A stretch of 64,000 nucleotides of DNA, taken from the NCBI RefSeq assembly GCF_000023585.1, contig NC_012914.1, forward strand, positions 5,091,501-5,155,500, given 5' to 3'. Of this stretch, positions 1 through 8,655 are shown piece after piece. The translations under genes were made by a program, and so were the position numbers. The notes beneath the pieces are model-generated. The model did not search any database, had not been told where the DNA came from, and was given only the letters and a program-made list of their open reading frames with translations. This DNA comes from Paenibacillus sp. JDR-2 (GTDB taxonomy: Bacteria > Bacillota > Bacilli > Paenibacillales > Paenibacillaceae). Numbering within the stretch: the first letter of the stretch is position 1; each line of letters begins with the position of its first letter.

Positions 1-61
1 TATCTTCAACACTCTGGCCGGTGCGGTCAAATCGGTAAGTGATCCTGTTATTCTTGTTCAT
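1..61 (-). CDS. N-terminus of an unidentified protein (cut by window edge)
   Basis: Only the first 20 codons are present, starting at ATG 61-59 behind an AAGGAGAG ribosome binding site. The peptide begins MNKNNRITYRFDRTGQ and is polar, with no signal peptide or membrane segment. It follows murC in the same direction but is separated from it by a terminator, so it is probably a separate transcript. In relatives a SPOR-domain or SpoIIB-like sporulation protein often lies near folC and murC; that identity is inferred from position and cannot be tested with 20 residues. Confidence 0.5.
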   Translation of the reverse strand, partial: MNKNNRITYRFDRTGQSVED

Positions 62-146
62 GTCATTCTCTCCTTGTCCCGTTCTTCTATTGCTACTCTA
101 TGAGATTCGATAGAGAATTATGATAGATTTGCCCCGATTCACTCCG

Positions 147-191
147 TAAAAAAACGCCCTAAAAAACCTCGTTCGAGGATTTTAGGGCGTT
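147..191 (-). terminator. Intrinsic terminator after murC
   Basis: On the minus strand a long stem (AACGCCCTAAAA pairing with TTTTAGGGCGTT, plus an inner CCTCG/CGAGG closed by TT) is followed by a run of T. It lies 25 bp past the murC stop and ends the folC-murC transcript. Confidence 0.85.
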
Positions 192-215
192 CTTCGCCAT
201 GCTTGATTTTATGGT

Positions 216-1604
216 TTATGCTTTTGCTTTCAGCGTCTTCGCAAGTGCATCCGCCGTTTTCCAAATGTCGCCCGCACCCATTGTAATAACAAGATCGCCC
301 GGAGCAACCTTAGCGGTCAAATGCACCAGCACCTCTTCTTTTGTCGGGATATAAGACGTGTTGGCGTTGCTGTTTGTCTTAATCATTTCAACCAGCTTCC
401 GGGAATGAACCCCTTCAATCTGCTGTTCGCCTGCCGGAGAGTAGATATCCGTAATGATAACTTCATCCGCCTCCGGGAATGCCCGGCTGAACTGCTCCAG
501 CAGGAAGAAGGTGCGCGTGTAGCGCTGAGGCTGGAATACCGCAATAATACGCTTACCCGTTGCTTTTGCTGCGCTTATCGTTGCCTGAATCTCCGTCGGG
601 TGATGCGCGTAGTCATCAATGACCAGAATGTCATTCACTTCGCCAAGCACCTGGAACCGTCGCTTTGCGCCGATAAATTCGTGAATGGCTTTCGCGATAT
701 TGTCAAATGACAGTCCCGCTTCGAGGCAGGTAATGACCGTTGCCATCGCGTTGTACACATTGTGGCGGCCCGGAACCGACAATTCGAGTGTGCCAAGCGT
801 CGTACCGCGATGCGTCATTTCAAACGATACCTTTCGGTCGCCAAGGCTGATATTTTCCGCTTTATACTCGGAATCGCTGTCGATACCGTAAGTAATCAGC
901 TTCGAAGCTGTGTCCGCATCAAGCTTCGGAAGCAGCTCGGTAATCGTCTCGTCATCCGCGCATACAATCGCTTTGCCGTTCTCTTTAACCTGGGAAAGGA
1001 ATTTCACGTAAGCGGCTTTCAGCTTCCCGAAATCTCCGTCATAGTTCTCCAGGTGGTCAGGCTCAATGTTTGTGACAATGGCAATGCTCGGGTGATACTG
1101 CAAGAATGAACCGTCGCTTTCATCCGCTTCCGCAACGACATATTCGCCTTTGCCGGCTTTTGCGTTCGTTCCCACATTGACGATCTCGCCGCCGATAATA
1201 TAAGTTGGATCGGCATCGCATTTTTCCATAACAAGCGCGATCATGGAGGAAGTAGTCGTCTTCCCATGTGCTCCGGCTACGGCCACGCCTTTGCCGGCAT
1301 TCATGAGCCGCGCAAGCATTTGAGCACGGTGCAGCACCGGAATATTCAGCTCTTCCGCCGCCATCCGCTCCACATTGTCTTTCGAGAGCGCTGTCGAATA
1401 AACGACAAGATCGGCGCCCTTGACATGCTCCGCCTCATGGCCGATATAGATTTGCGCGCCTTTCGCCGCTAGCTTTTCCGTCAATTCCTGACGGGCTACA
1501 TCGGAACCGGTAATTTTATATCCCATTTCTAGCATAACGCGGGCGATTGCGCTCATGCCGTAACCGCCGATTCCGATGAAATGAACATGTTCTGCCGTAT
1601 TCAA
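216..1604 (-). CDS. murC: UDP-N-acetylmuramate--L-alanine ligase MurC
   Basis: Cytoplasmic Mur ligase that adds L-Ala to UDP-MurNAc using ATP, the first step of peptidoglycan stem-peptide assembly. The N-terminal nucleotide-sugar motif GIGGYGMS, the P-loop AGAHGKTTT (about residues 110-118) and EADESD in the central domain are all visible. The frame is open up to an ATG at 1664, but that start lies inside folC and adds about 20 residues unlike the family. TTG at 1604-1602 is preferred: it gives the usual MNTAEHVHFIG start, lies 7 bp after the folC stop and has GGTGA six bases upstream. At about 462 aa it is slightly longer than Bacillus MurC. It is translated with folC and ends at a strong terminator. 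Confidence 0.95.
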   Translation of the reverse strand: MNTAEHVHFIGIGGYGMSAIARVMLEMGYKITGSDVARQELTEKLAAKGAQIYIGHEAEHVKGADLVVYSTALSKDNVERMAAEELNIPVLHRAQMLARLMNAGKGVAVAGAHGKTTTSSMIALVMEKCDADPTYIIGGEIVNVGTNAKAGKGEYVVAEADESDGSFLQYHPSIAIVTNIEPDHLENYDGDFGKLKAAYVKFLSQVKENGKAIVCADDETITELLPKLDADTASKLITYGIDSDSEYKAENISLGDRKVSFEMTHRGTTLGTLELSVPGRHNVYNAMATVITCLEAGLSFDNIAKAIHEFIGAKRRFQVLGEVNDILVIDDYAHHPTEIQATISAAKATGKRIIAVFQPQRYTRTFFLLEQFSRAFPEADEVIITDIYSPAGEQQIEGVHSRKLVEMIKTNSNANTSYIPTKEEVLVHLTAKVAPGDLVITMGAGDIWKTADALAKTLKAKA

Positions 1605-1611
1605 AGACGGT

Positions 1612-2988
1612 TCACCAACCTTTTTCAGAATCCGAGTTGTACAATATGCGGGAGCGAACGTCACCTATTAAATAAAGCGTACCAGTCACAACCCCAAGGT
1701 CTGTTTCCCCGGTCAATTGTTGCAATTTGCGGAGGCCTTCTCGCCAATCTTTCTCCACGATAAGCTCAAAGGAAGACTCCGCAGGCTTCACATCGCGGAC
1801 AAGATCGGCGAGAAGTTCCGCATCTAGCTTGCTGCGGAAATCAGGCTCGGTCACGATAAGCGTATCCACTATTGGTAGTATATGCTTTAGAACATCCCGA
1901 TGATTCTTATTCTCTACCATCGCCATCATGACATGAAGACGATCATACCGGTAAGTCGAACGAAGTGCCTGCACAAGCGATTCAGCACCTTCCGGATTAT
2001 GCGCCCCGTCAATCAGAATGCGGGGAGAACGGGATACCATTTCCAGGCGTCCCGGCCATTTCGCCTCGCGCAGCCCGTCTGCTAGCGCATCGTCTTCTAC
2101 GATCAAAGCGTAATATTGACGAAGCACTTCAAGCGTCATGACCGCAACGGCAGCATTCGTCCGCTGATGCGCGCCATTAAGGGTAATCGTGAGCGGATCA
2201 ATAGAACGGAACATCCCTTCGAAACGGAAGGTTTGCTCATCCTCTTCGCTCGACAGTTCCTTGATGTTAAACTGATCGCCTAACAGATACAGCGTACTCT
2301 TCTTCTCTGCTGCCGTCCGCTTCACAACCTCAACGACTTCAGGCTGATCCACTGCGCTTACTACTGGAACGCCGGCTTTAATAATGCCGGCTTTCTCGAA
2401 GGCTACGGCCTCAAGCGTGTCGCCAAGCCGGTCCATATGGTCATGGCCGACATTCGTAATGACGGAGATGATAGGCGTAACGATATTCGTAACGTCCATT
2501 CTTCCGCCAAGCCCTGTTTCCCAAACGACATAATCCGGATAAGTGACGGTCGCATAGAACAGAATGGCAAGAGCCGTAGATACTTCGAACATCGTAGGCG
2601 AGCCGAACTCCGTCTCCGCTAATTCCTCTACATGCGACTTAAGCACATTGGACAGACGAAGAAGAGTCTCTTCGTCAATATCCTGGCCGTTATATTGGAA
2701 CCGGTTTGTGAACTTCGTAATATAAGGCGAAGTAAACGTCCCCACATCATATCCGCATTTCATCAATACGCTTGTTAAGTATGCGCAGGTTGAACCTTTT
2801 CCGTTTGTACCCGCAATATGAATAAATTTGAGTCTGCGGTGAGGGTTATTCAGTCTCTCCAGCAGCTGCTCAATACGGTCAAGACCCGGGCGGATTCCAA
2901 ACGGAATAAGCCCGTTGATCCAATCGACCGCTTCCTTATAGGAACGAAGCATGCCGCTTCGTTCCATTCCTGTTCCGTTTTCGATCAT
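1612..2988 (-). CDS. folC: Bifunctional folylpolyglutamate synthase/dihydrofolate synthase FolC
   Basis: Cytoplasmic ATP-dependent ligase that joins glutamate to dihydropteroate and then adds further glutamates to folates. It belongs to the Mur ligase superfamily, so murC next door is a distant relative. The P-loop GTNGKGST lies at residues 60-67, followed by the family signature YVVWETGLGGRMDVTN and, near the C-terminus, the DGAHNPEG motif. The start at ATG 2988 has AAGGA nine bases upstream. It begins 27 bp after valS and ends 7 bp before murC, matching the conserved valS-folC order of Bacillus. The 458-aa length is normal. Confidence 0.95.
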   Translation of the reverse strand: MIENGTGMERSGMLRSYKEAVDWINGLIPFGIRPGLDRIEQLLERLNNPHRRLKFIHIAGTNGKGSTCAYLTSVLMKCGYDVGTFTSPYITKFTNRFQYNGQDIDEETLLRLSNVLKSHVEELAETEFGSPTMFEVSTALAILFYATVTYPDYVVWETGLGGRMDVTNIVTPIISVITNVGHDHMDRLGDTLEAVAFEKAGIIKAGVPVVSAVDQPEVVEVVKRTAAEKKSTLYLLGDQFNIKELSSEEDEQTFRFEGMFRSIDPLTITLNGAHQRTNAAVAVMTLEVLRQYYALIVEDDALADGLREAKWPGRLEMVSRSPRILIDGAHNPEGAESLVQALRSTYRYDRLHVMMAMVENKNHRDVLKHILPIVDTLIVTEPDFRSKLDAELLADLVRDVKPAESSFELIVEKDWREGLRKLQQLTGETDLGVVTGTLYLIGDVRSRILYNSDSEKGW

Positions 2989-3015
2989 CGTAAGCGTCCT
3001 TCTTCCATCAGATCA

Positions 3016-5667
3016 TTAGCTGCGCAGCTCTTCGATACGCGCAAGAACCTTATCTCGTTTGCCTGCGTAGTCTGCCATTTTGGCGCGTTCTTCTTCAATG
3101 ACTTTAGCCGGAGCCTTCGCAACAAAACCTTCGTTACCAAGCTTTTTCTCTACGCGCTCTACTTCGGAATTCAGCGTTGCGAGCTCTTTCTCTAGACGGG
3201 CGATCTCCTGCGAAATATCGATCAGGCCCGCAAGTGGCAGGTAAAGCTCCGCACCGGTTACGATTGCCGTCATTGCTTTATCCGGAGCTGCCAAGCCAAG
3301 ACCGGTCTCAAACGACGAAGTGCCGCAGAAACGTCTGATAAATTCTTCGTTGCGGCTGACAATCGCCGCTTCCGCTTCACCGGAAGGCTTGATCATCAGC
3401 TCAACCTTCTTGCTCATCGGTACATTCACTTCCGCACGAACGTTGCGTACCGCACGGATAATGTCCATGAGAAGCTCCATCTCTTTTACCGCTTCCGGCG
3501 CTTCAAGAGCTTCCTCGTATACCGGCCAAGCGGCTAAGGTAATCGACTCGCCTTCATGCGGCAGATGCTGCCAGATTTCCTCGCTGATGTAAGGCATAAA
3601 CGGATGAATCAGACGCTGCGTACGGTCAAGCACATAAGCGAGTACCGACTGCGTCGCGCGTTTTGCCTGCTCGTCAGTGCCGTACAGATTAAGCTTCGCA
3701 AATTCGATATACCAGTCGCACAGATCATCCCAGATGAAGTTGTACAAAATACGGCCGGTTTCTCCGAACTCGTAGCTGTCGATCAGACGGGTCGCTTCGC
3801 GCACCGTTTCGTTAAGACGATGCAGGATCCAGCGTTCAGCCGTACCGAGATTGCTCTTGATATCGATATCGGAAGACGTAAAGCCCTCGAGGTTCATCAG
3901 AGCGAAACGGGATGCGTTCCAAATCTTGTTCGCAAAATTGCGGGCCTGCTCGACTTTCTCGATCCGGAAGCGCAGATCCTGACCCGGCGTGCTGCCTGTC
4001 GAGATCATGTAACGCATCGCATCGGCACCGTAGTTCTCGATTACGTCAAGCGGGTCAACGCCGTTGCCAAGCGATTTGGACATTTTGCGTCCTTCCGCGT
4101 CGCGAACGAGACCATGCATCAGCACGTCCTTGAACGGAATTTGATCCGTGAACTCAAGTGCCGTAAAGATCATGCGGGCAACCCAGAAATAAACGATGTC
4201 ATAACCCGTTACAAGAACATCCGTCGGGTAGTAACGTTTGAAGTCTTCCGTTTCTTCCGGCCAGCCGAGCGTGGAGAACGGCCAAAGCCCGGAGCTGAAC
4301 CAGGTATCCAGAACGTCTTCGTCCTGACGCAGCGATGCGCTGCCGCAAGCCGCGCAGGCTGTTACGTCCTCGCGGGCAACATGCATCTCGCCGCAGGATT
4401 CGCAGTACCACGCCGGAATGCGGTGGCCCCACCACAGCTGGCGGGAAATACACCAGTCGCGAACATTCTCGATCCAGTTCAAATAAATTTTCTCGAAGCG
4501 GTCCGGTACAAAGTTAACGCCATTGCCGGATTTTTGCGCTTCAATCGCGCGTTCAGCCAGCGGCTTCATCGCAACGAACCATTGCGTCGACAAATACGGT
4601 TCAACAACCGCGCCGCTGCGCTCGCTATGGCCAACTTGATGCACGTGATCCTCGATGCGGATGCAAACGCCTTGCTCCTGCAGATCCTTCACCAGCTGCT
4701 TGCGGCAGTCTGCGCGGTCGAGACCTTGATAAGGACCCGCATGCTCGTTCATGGTGCCTGTCTCATCCATTACGATGATTTGCGGCAGGTCATGGCGCAG
4801 GCCAACCTCGAAGTCATTCGGGTCATGCGCAGGCGTGATTTTTACCGCGCCGGAACCAAAATCCTTCTCCACGTATTCATCGGCAATAATCGGAATCTCG
4901 CGGCCAACAACCGGCAGCACGATCATTTGGCCAATCAGGTGCTTGTAACGCTCGTCTTCCGGATGAACCGCTACGGCCGTATCGCCGAGCATCGTCTCCG
5001 GACGCGTTGTTGCAACGGTAATATGGCCGCTGCCGTCCTTGAGCGGATATTGGAGATGGTACAGGTGGCCGTTGAGCTCTTTGTACTCTACTTCAATATC
5101 GGACAAAGCCGTGCGGGCAGCCGGATCCCAGTTAATAATCTTTTTGCCTCGGTAGATAAGGCCCTTCTCATGCAAACGGACGAATACTTCACGTACCGCC
5201 TTGGACAAACCTTCATCCAATGTAAAACGTTCGCGGGAATAGTCCAGAGACAGTCCCATTTTGCCCCATTGCTCGCGAATCGTGCCCGCATAAAGCTCTT
5301 TCCAGTCCCAAACCTGCTCCAGGAACTTCTCGCGTCCAAGGTCGTAACGGCTCAGCCCCTGCTCGCGCAGCTTCTGTTCTACCTTGGTTTGAGTAGCAAT
5401 ACCCGCATGGTCGGTGCCCGGCAGCCACAGCGTGTCAAAGCCCTGCATCCGTTTGGTGCGGATAATGATATCTTGAAGGGTGAAATCGAGCGCGTGCCCG
5501 ATATGAAGCATCCCCGTAACGTTTGGCGGCGGGATTACGATCGTAAAAGGCTTTGCGTCCGGGCGCTGGCCCGCCTTGAAAAATTGCCCCTGCTGCCAGA
5601 AATCGTACCATTTCTGCTCAGCTGCCTTCGGATCATAAGTCGTCGGCATCGTTGTCTTGTCTGACAT
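3016..5667 (-). CDS. valS: Valyl-tRNA synthetase ValS
   Basis: Class I aminoacyl-tRNA synthetase that charges tRNA-Val and edits mischarged threonine. HIGH lies at residues 55-58 and the KMSKS loop (GRKMSKSLGN) in the middle of the protein; the large editing domain sits between them. The last 60 or so residues form the charged coiled coil (EIARLEKELATLNSEVE) typical of ValRS. Length (883 aa) matches the Bacillus enzyme. ATG 5667 is preceded by AGGAGG. Expression is controlled by a T-box leader about 240-520 bp upstream. Unusually, three copies of a 67-bp repeat lie between the T-box terminator and the ribosome binding site. Confidence 0.98.
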   Translation of the reverse strand: MSDKTTMPTTYDPKAAEQKWYDFWQQGQFFKAGQRPDAKPFTIVIPPPNVTGMLHIGHALDFTLQDIIIRTKRMQGFDTLWLPGTDHAGIATQTKVEQKLREQGLSRYDLGREKFLEQVWDWKELYAGTIREQWGKMGLSLDYSRERFTLDEGLSKAVREVFVRLHEKGLIYRGKKIINWDPAARTALSDIEVEYKELNGHLYHLQYPLKDGSGHITVATTRPETMLGDTAVAVHPEDERYKHLIGQMIVLPVVGREIPIIADEYVEKDFGSGAVKITPAHDPNDFEVGLRHDLPQIIVMDETGTMNEHAGPYQGLDRADCRKQLVKDLQEQGVCIRIEDHVHQVGHSERSGAVVEPYLSTQWFVAMKPLAERAIEAQKSGNGVNFVPDRFEKIYLNWIENVRDWCISRQLWWGHRIPAWYCESCGEMHVAREDVTACAACGSASLRQDEDVLDTWFSSGLWPFSTLGWPEETEDFKRYYPTDVLVTGYDIVYFWVARMIFTALEFTDQIPFKDVLMHGLVRDAEGRKMSKSLGNGVDPLDVIENYGADAMRYMISTGSTPGQDLRFRIEKVEQARNFANKIWNASRFALMNLEGFTSSDIDIKSNLGTAERWILHRLNETVREATRLIDSYEFGETGRILYNFIWDDLCDWYIEFAKLNLYGTDEQAKRATQSVLAYVLDRTQRLIHPFMPYISEEIWQHLPHEGESITLAAWPVYEEALEAPEAVKEMELLMDIIRAVRNVRAEVNVPMSKKVELMIKPSGEAEAAIVSRNEEFIRRFCGTSSFETGLGLAAPDKAMTAIVTGAELYLPLAGLIDISQEIARLEKELATLNSEVERVEKKLGNEGFVAKAPAKVIEEERAKMADYAGKRDKVLARIEELRS

Positions 5668-5683
5668 CTTTACTTCCTCCTAA

Positions 5684-5884
5684 AATGAATTGCCAAACTA
5701 GGTTGTTCATCAACCGTTTGTGGTGATTCATACTTCGTAAGCATAAACCAAATGAATTGCCAAACTAGGTTGTTCATCAACCGTTTGTGGTGATTCATGC
5801 TTCGTAAGCATAAACCAAATGAATTGCCAAACTAGGTTGTTCATCAACCGTTTGTGGTGATTCATGCTTCGTAAGCATTACCAT
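5684..5884 (-). repeat. Three tandem copies of a 67-bp hairpin repeat
   Basis: Copies begin at 5684, 5751 and 5818, an exact 67-bp period; the third diverges at its end (GCATTACCA instead of GCATAAACCA). Copies 2 and 3 read CATGCTTCG where copy 1 reads CATACTTCG. Each unit holds a stem-loop (first copy 5687-5705 with 5711-5729, loop TTCAT) followed by CTTCGTAAGC. The array lies between the T-box terminator and the valS ribosome binding site, so it is transcribed in valS mRNA. The copy nearest valS runs directly into TTTTAGGAGG. Confidence 0.95.
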
Positions 5885-5910
5885 TTTTGTCATTGCATGG
5901 ATAGAAATAC

Positions 5911-6187
5911 AAAAAAACCTTCCGCCCTTATAGCAAAGGACGAAAGGTTATCTTCCGTGGTACCACCTTTGTTCCGCACCTCAGAAAAGCAAGCACGGCA
6001 CTCAAACAGATAACGGCTGCGGCCGGCTTGAAATAACGGATAAACCCGCTTCTTTCAAGCAACTCCGGGGCGACAAGCGAAGCAGTAAATTCCTGCGGTA
6101 CCTTTCAGCGTTACAGTCCCGCTCTCTGAAGGCTTGGCTGCTTACTCTTCCCCTTCAACGTCAATATATGTTGAAAAAAATCAGATA
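5911..6187 (-). promoter_or_regulatory. T-box leader of valS (tRNA-Val riboswitch)
   Basis: On the minus strand the conserved T-box core AAAGGTGGTACCACGG (complement of about 5956-5971) is followed by a terminator stem and T-run (5911-5949). The AGAGAGCGGG of stem I is also visible. Pairing GGGG/CCCC and AAGCAG/CTGCTT at the base of stem I leaves an internal loop whose 3' side holds GTC followed by G (complement of 6072-6074), a plausible valine specifier. The core reads TGGT, which would pair with an A discriminator as in tRNA-Val. Uncharged tRNA-Val should favour the antiterminator and valS transcription. The class is certain; the specifier is inferred by hand folding. Confidence 0.93.
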
Positions 6188-6193
6188 TAGCAT

Positions 6194-6222
6194 ATTTTAT
6201 CCAAGATGTCCCCGAAAGTCAA
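6194..6222 (-). promoter_or_regulatory. Promoter of the valS T-box transcript
   Basis: On the minus strand TTGACT (6222-6217), 17 bp, then TAAAAT (6199-6194), a good sigma-A promoter. Transcription would start near 6187, just ahead of the T-box leader. Confidence 0.8.
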
Positions 6223-6239
6223 CTTGCGTCTATGCCTAA

Positions 6240-7742
6240 TTAGTGACCCATCATCATTGGCATTTCGGCTTTTTCCGTGCTTGCGCCTTCCGCGCGCTTC
6301 GGCTTCGACAACAAGAACCCGATCAGCGTGCCAACGACACCGATAATCGTCAGAATCAGGAACGTATCCCCGTAAGAGGATGCCGCCACATGGGAAGCAA
6401 TTACAGGAGTGATGTCGGCAGGATTCGTAATGCCTCCAGCCGCCATTTCGGAAGCCATGTAATGCTCGGTGCGTCTTGCCAGAATCGTTGCAAGCCCCGC
6501 TACCGCAAAGGAAGTCATAACCTGCTGGGCTGCATTCGTGAGCGAGGTTACGCGGCTGACCAGCTCGGGAGGAGCCGATTGAATAATATGCGTATTCAGC
6601 GGCATCATCGAAAGACCCATACCCGCTCCAAGCAGAATAAGCGGCAAGATATACGAGCCTACCGTTGCGTCGGACGAGATGTTCGACAGGAGGAACGCTC
6701 CGATCGTTACGATTGCCAGACCGCTCATAACAAGCGGGCGAGCGCCAATCTTGTCAAACAGCTTGCCGCCAATCGGCATAAAGACCGCTGCCGCCAAAGC
6801 CTGCGGAAGCAGGATCAAGCCGGTATCAAGTGCAGAGTAGCCCTTGGCTGTCTGCAGGAACAGCGGGAACAGGAACAACGTGCCAAAGAGGGCGATCTGG
6901 GATACCCATTGAACCACAATCCCTTTGGAGAAATCCGCCGATTTGAACACGCGAAGCTCAAGAAGCGGCTGTTTGCGGTTCAATTCCACGATAATAAAGA
7001 TGATAAGCGAGACGCCGCCTACGATAAGACCGGTCAACGTTTTCGCAGAGCCCCAGTCCGTGCCGCCTTCGCTGACGCCGTAAGCAAGACCGGCGAAAGC
7101 CAGCGGAGCAAAGATCATGCCAAGCACGTCAAGCTGCGGAACCGTTTGGCGGGCTAAAGCCGGCAAGGTGCGAATACCAAGAACCACCGCCACAACGCCT
7201 ACAGGGATGTTAATGATAAAGATCCAGTGCCAGGTTACATAGTCAACCAGCCAGCCGGCAAGAACAGGTCCAAGAGCAGGCGCGAGAAGCATCGGAATAC
7301 CGATCATGCCCATCACGGCACCTTGTTTGCCCGGAGGGCTTAAACGATAAGTAAAGGCCATTGCAATCGGGGCAACCATACCGCCGCCTAGACCTTGAAT
7401 AATACGGAAAATAATCAATTGATCAGCCGTTGTCGCAAATGCGCAAAGCGCGGAACCAATTGTAAACAAAACGATGGAAGTCAAATAGATTTGCTTCGCG
7501 CCGAAACGGTCGGATAACCATCCGGCAAGCGGAATAACGGCAGCCTGCGCAAGCGCGTAGCCCGTTACCGTCCATTGAATAAGCGACAGGCTTGCTCCCC
7601 CAAAATCTTCGCGCAGCTTGGGAATCGCTACGTTCATTGCCGTACCGTCGAGAATAACCATGAACATCCCCACAATGATAGCAAGAAGCGGTACCATTAT
7701 GGATTTGATAGACATGGAGTTGTTGTTTGTTGCTTCAGTCAT
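6240..7742 (-). CDS. MFS transporter, DHA2 (EmrB/QacA) drug exporter family
   Basis: Integral membrane proton-coupled exporter of 500 aa with about 14 predicted membrane segments, the DHA2 pattern. Family landmarks are VILDGTAMNVAIPKL in helix 1, GWLSDRFGAKQIY in the first cytoplasmic loop and APALGPVLAGWLVDY (antiporter motif C) in helix 5. AGGAGG precedes ATG 7742 at 12 bases. The divergent TetR regulator and a palindrome placed exactly in the promoter spacer suggest repression relieved by a transported compound. The substrate cannot be read from sequence; lipophilic or cationic drugs are the family norm. Confidence 0.92.
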   Translation of the reverse strand: MTEATNNNSMSIKSIMVPLLAIIVGMFMVILDGTAMNVAIPKLREDFGGASLSLIQWTVTGYALAQAAVIPLAGWLSDRFGAKQIYLTSIVLFTIGSALCAFATTADQLIIFRIIQGLGGGMVAPIAMAFTYRLSPPGKQGAVMGMIGIPMLLAPALGPVLAGWLVDYVTWHWIFIINIPVGVVAVVLGIRTLPALARQTVPQLDVLGMIFAPLAFAGLAYGVSEGGTDWGSAKTLTGLIVGGVSLIIFIIVELNRKQPLLELRVFKSADFSKGIVVQWVSQIALFGTLFLFPLFLQTAKGYSALDTGLILLPQALAAAVFMPIGGKLFDKIGARPLVMSGLAIVTIGAFLLSNISSDATVGSYILPLILLGAGMGLSMMPLNTHIIQSAPPELVSRVTSLTNAAQQVMTSFAVAGLATILARRTEHYMASEMAAGGITNPADITPVIASHVAASSYGDTFLILTIIGVVGTLIGFLLSKPKRAEGASTEKAEMPMMMGH

Positions 7743-7878
7743 GTATTCCTCTCTCCTCCTAAAAAATATTGAAGTAATTCTTGCTTGGGCAGCAAGTTAC
7801 TTTCCCTCTATTGCAAATCCGCTGACGCCTTGACCTCTGTACTATCCAGCAGTAAAATGAGTAAGGCGCAAGACGACT

Positions 7879-7894
7879 GCGGACAATTGTCCGC
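7879..7894. promoter_or_regulatory. Perfect palindrome, probable TetR operator 1
   Basis: GCGGACAATTGTCCGC is a perfect 16-bp palindrome. It shares the core CGGACAATTGTCCG with the second site 28 bp away (centre to centre). It lies at about the transcription start of the exporter gene. Confidence 0.8.
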
Positions 7895-7900
7895 TAACGT

Positions 7901-7930
7901 ATGATACCGGACAATTGTCCGGTTTGTCAA
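7901..7930 (-). promoter_or_regulatory. Promoter of the MFS exporter gene
   Basis: On the minus strand TTGACA (7930-7925), 18 bp, then TATCAT (7906-7901). The -35 box is a perfect consensus and the spacer is occupied by operator 2. Confidence 0.8.
7906..7923. promoter_or_regulatory. Perfect palindrome, probable TetR operator 2
   Basis: ACCGGACAATTGTCCGGT is a perfect 18-bp palindrome. It fills the spacer of the exporter promoter, so a bound repressor would block RNA polymerase. It is also close to the promoter region of the TetR gene itself, which suggests autoregulation. Confidence 0.85.
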
Positions 7931-7976
7931 TACAGTCATGCTTTATTTATTTTTTCATGAAATGGAGGGTGCGCGC

Positions 7977-8579
7977 ATGACCGATAAAAAGAAGGACTCG
8001 CAAGAGGTGAGCAAGATGATTCTGCAAACCGCAAGGTCCCTTTTTGCCGAGCACGGTGTTGAAGCCGTCAGCATGCACCAGATTGCTAAATCCATTCAAA
8101 TTGGACAAGGCACGCTGTACAGGCGTTATGCGAATAAATCCGACTTATGTATGGACCTGATGAATGATACCTTCGAGGATCTGATGGAGGAAATCCGCCG
8201 GCTGCTTGAGCCGCTCGCCGATAAGCCTGTCCGGGACAGATTGACAGCCGTTCTCCGGCGTCTGATCGTATTCTCGAATGATCAGCTGGAATGGCTCAAT
8301 GTCATTAAGGTCAGCAAAACGTGCAAGCCTGATGACATGGATTTCTACGAAAGTCCAAACTACCGGAAACTAAATAATCTGTTTCTATCTCTTCTTCAGG
8401 AAGCACAGAGCAAAGACGAAATTATAGCGCTTATTCCCGAATTTACAGCCCATATGCTGATCAGTGCCATGGCTCCCGAATCTCTTATCTATTATTCGAA
8501 GGTGCTGGGTTATTCGATCGAACAGATTGCGGACAACTTCTGTATTACGATGCTGAATCCGCTGTTCAAGACCAAGTAA
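7977..8579 (+). CDS. TetR/AcrR family transcriptional regulator
   Basis: DNA-binding repressor of about 200 aa. The N-terminal helix-turn-helix spans roughly residues 15-60 (ILQTARSLFAEHGVEAVSMH, then IAKSIQIGQGTLYRRYANK), the standard TetR fold; the rest is a variable ligand-binding and dimer domain. The frame is open to an earlier ATG at 7938, but ATG 7977 follows GGAGGG and gives the usual short basic leader MTDKKKDSQ. It is transcribed divergently from the DHA2 exporter, with two CGGACAATTGTCCG palindromes between them. The likely role is repression of the exporter and of itself. A bidirectional terminator follows. Confidence 0.93.
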   Translation: MTDKKKDSQEVSKMILQTARSLFAEHGVEAVSMHQIAKSIQIGQGTLYRRYANKSDLCMDLMNDTFEDLMEEIRRLLEPLADKPVRDRLTAVLRRLIVFSNDQLEWLNVIKVSKTCKPDDMDFYESPNYRKLNNLFLSLLQEAQSKDEIIALIPEFTAHMLISAMAPESLIYYSKVLGYSIEQIADNFCITMLNPLFKTK

Positions 8580-8603
8580 GGTGAATCGGCTTCTCCGTCC
8601 TTT

Positions 8604-8653
8604 AAAAAAGCTCCGCCGTCAGCCAATATAAAGGCTAACGGCGGAGCTTTTTT
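8604..8653. terminator. Bidirectional terminator between tetR and the spoVID-like gene
   Basis: A-rich and T-rich flanks surround a stem of GCTCCGCCGTCAGCC pairing with GGCTAACGGCGGAGC (one G-T wobble). It serves two convergent genes. Confidence 0.9.
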
Positions 8654-8655
8654 AA

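Noticed and set aside
3556..5664. 702-codon plus-strand frame opposite valS
   Set aside because: It mirrors the codon bias of valS, has no ribosome binding site and no recognisable protein features.
5684..5884. CRISPR array
   Set aside because: The 67-bp units are contiguous with no unique spacers, and no cas genes are present; it is a tandem duplication.
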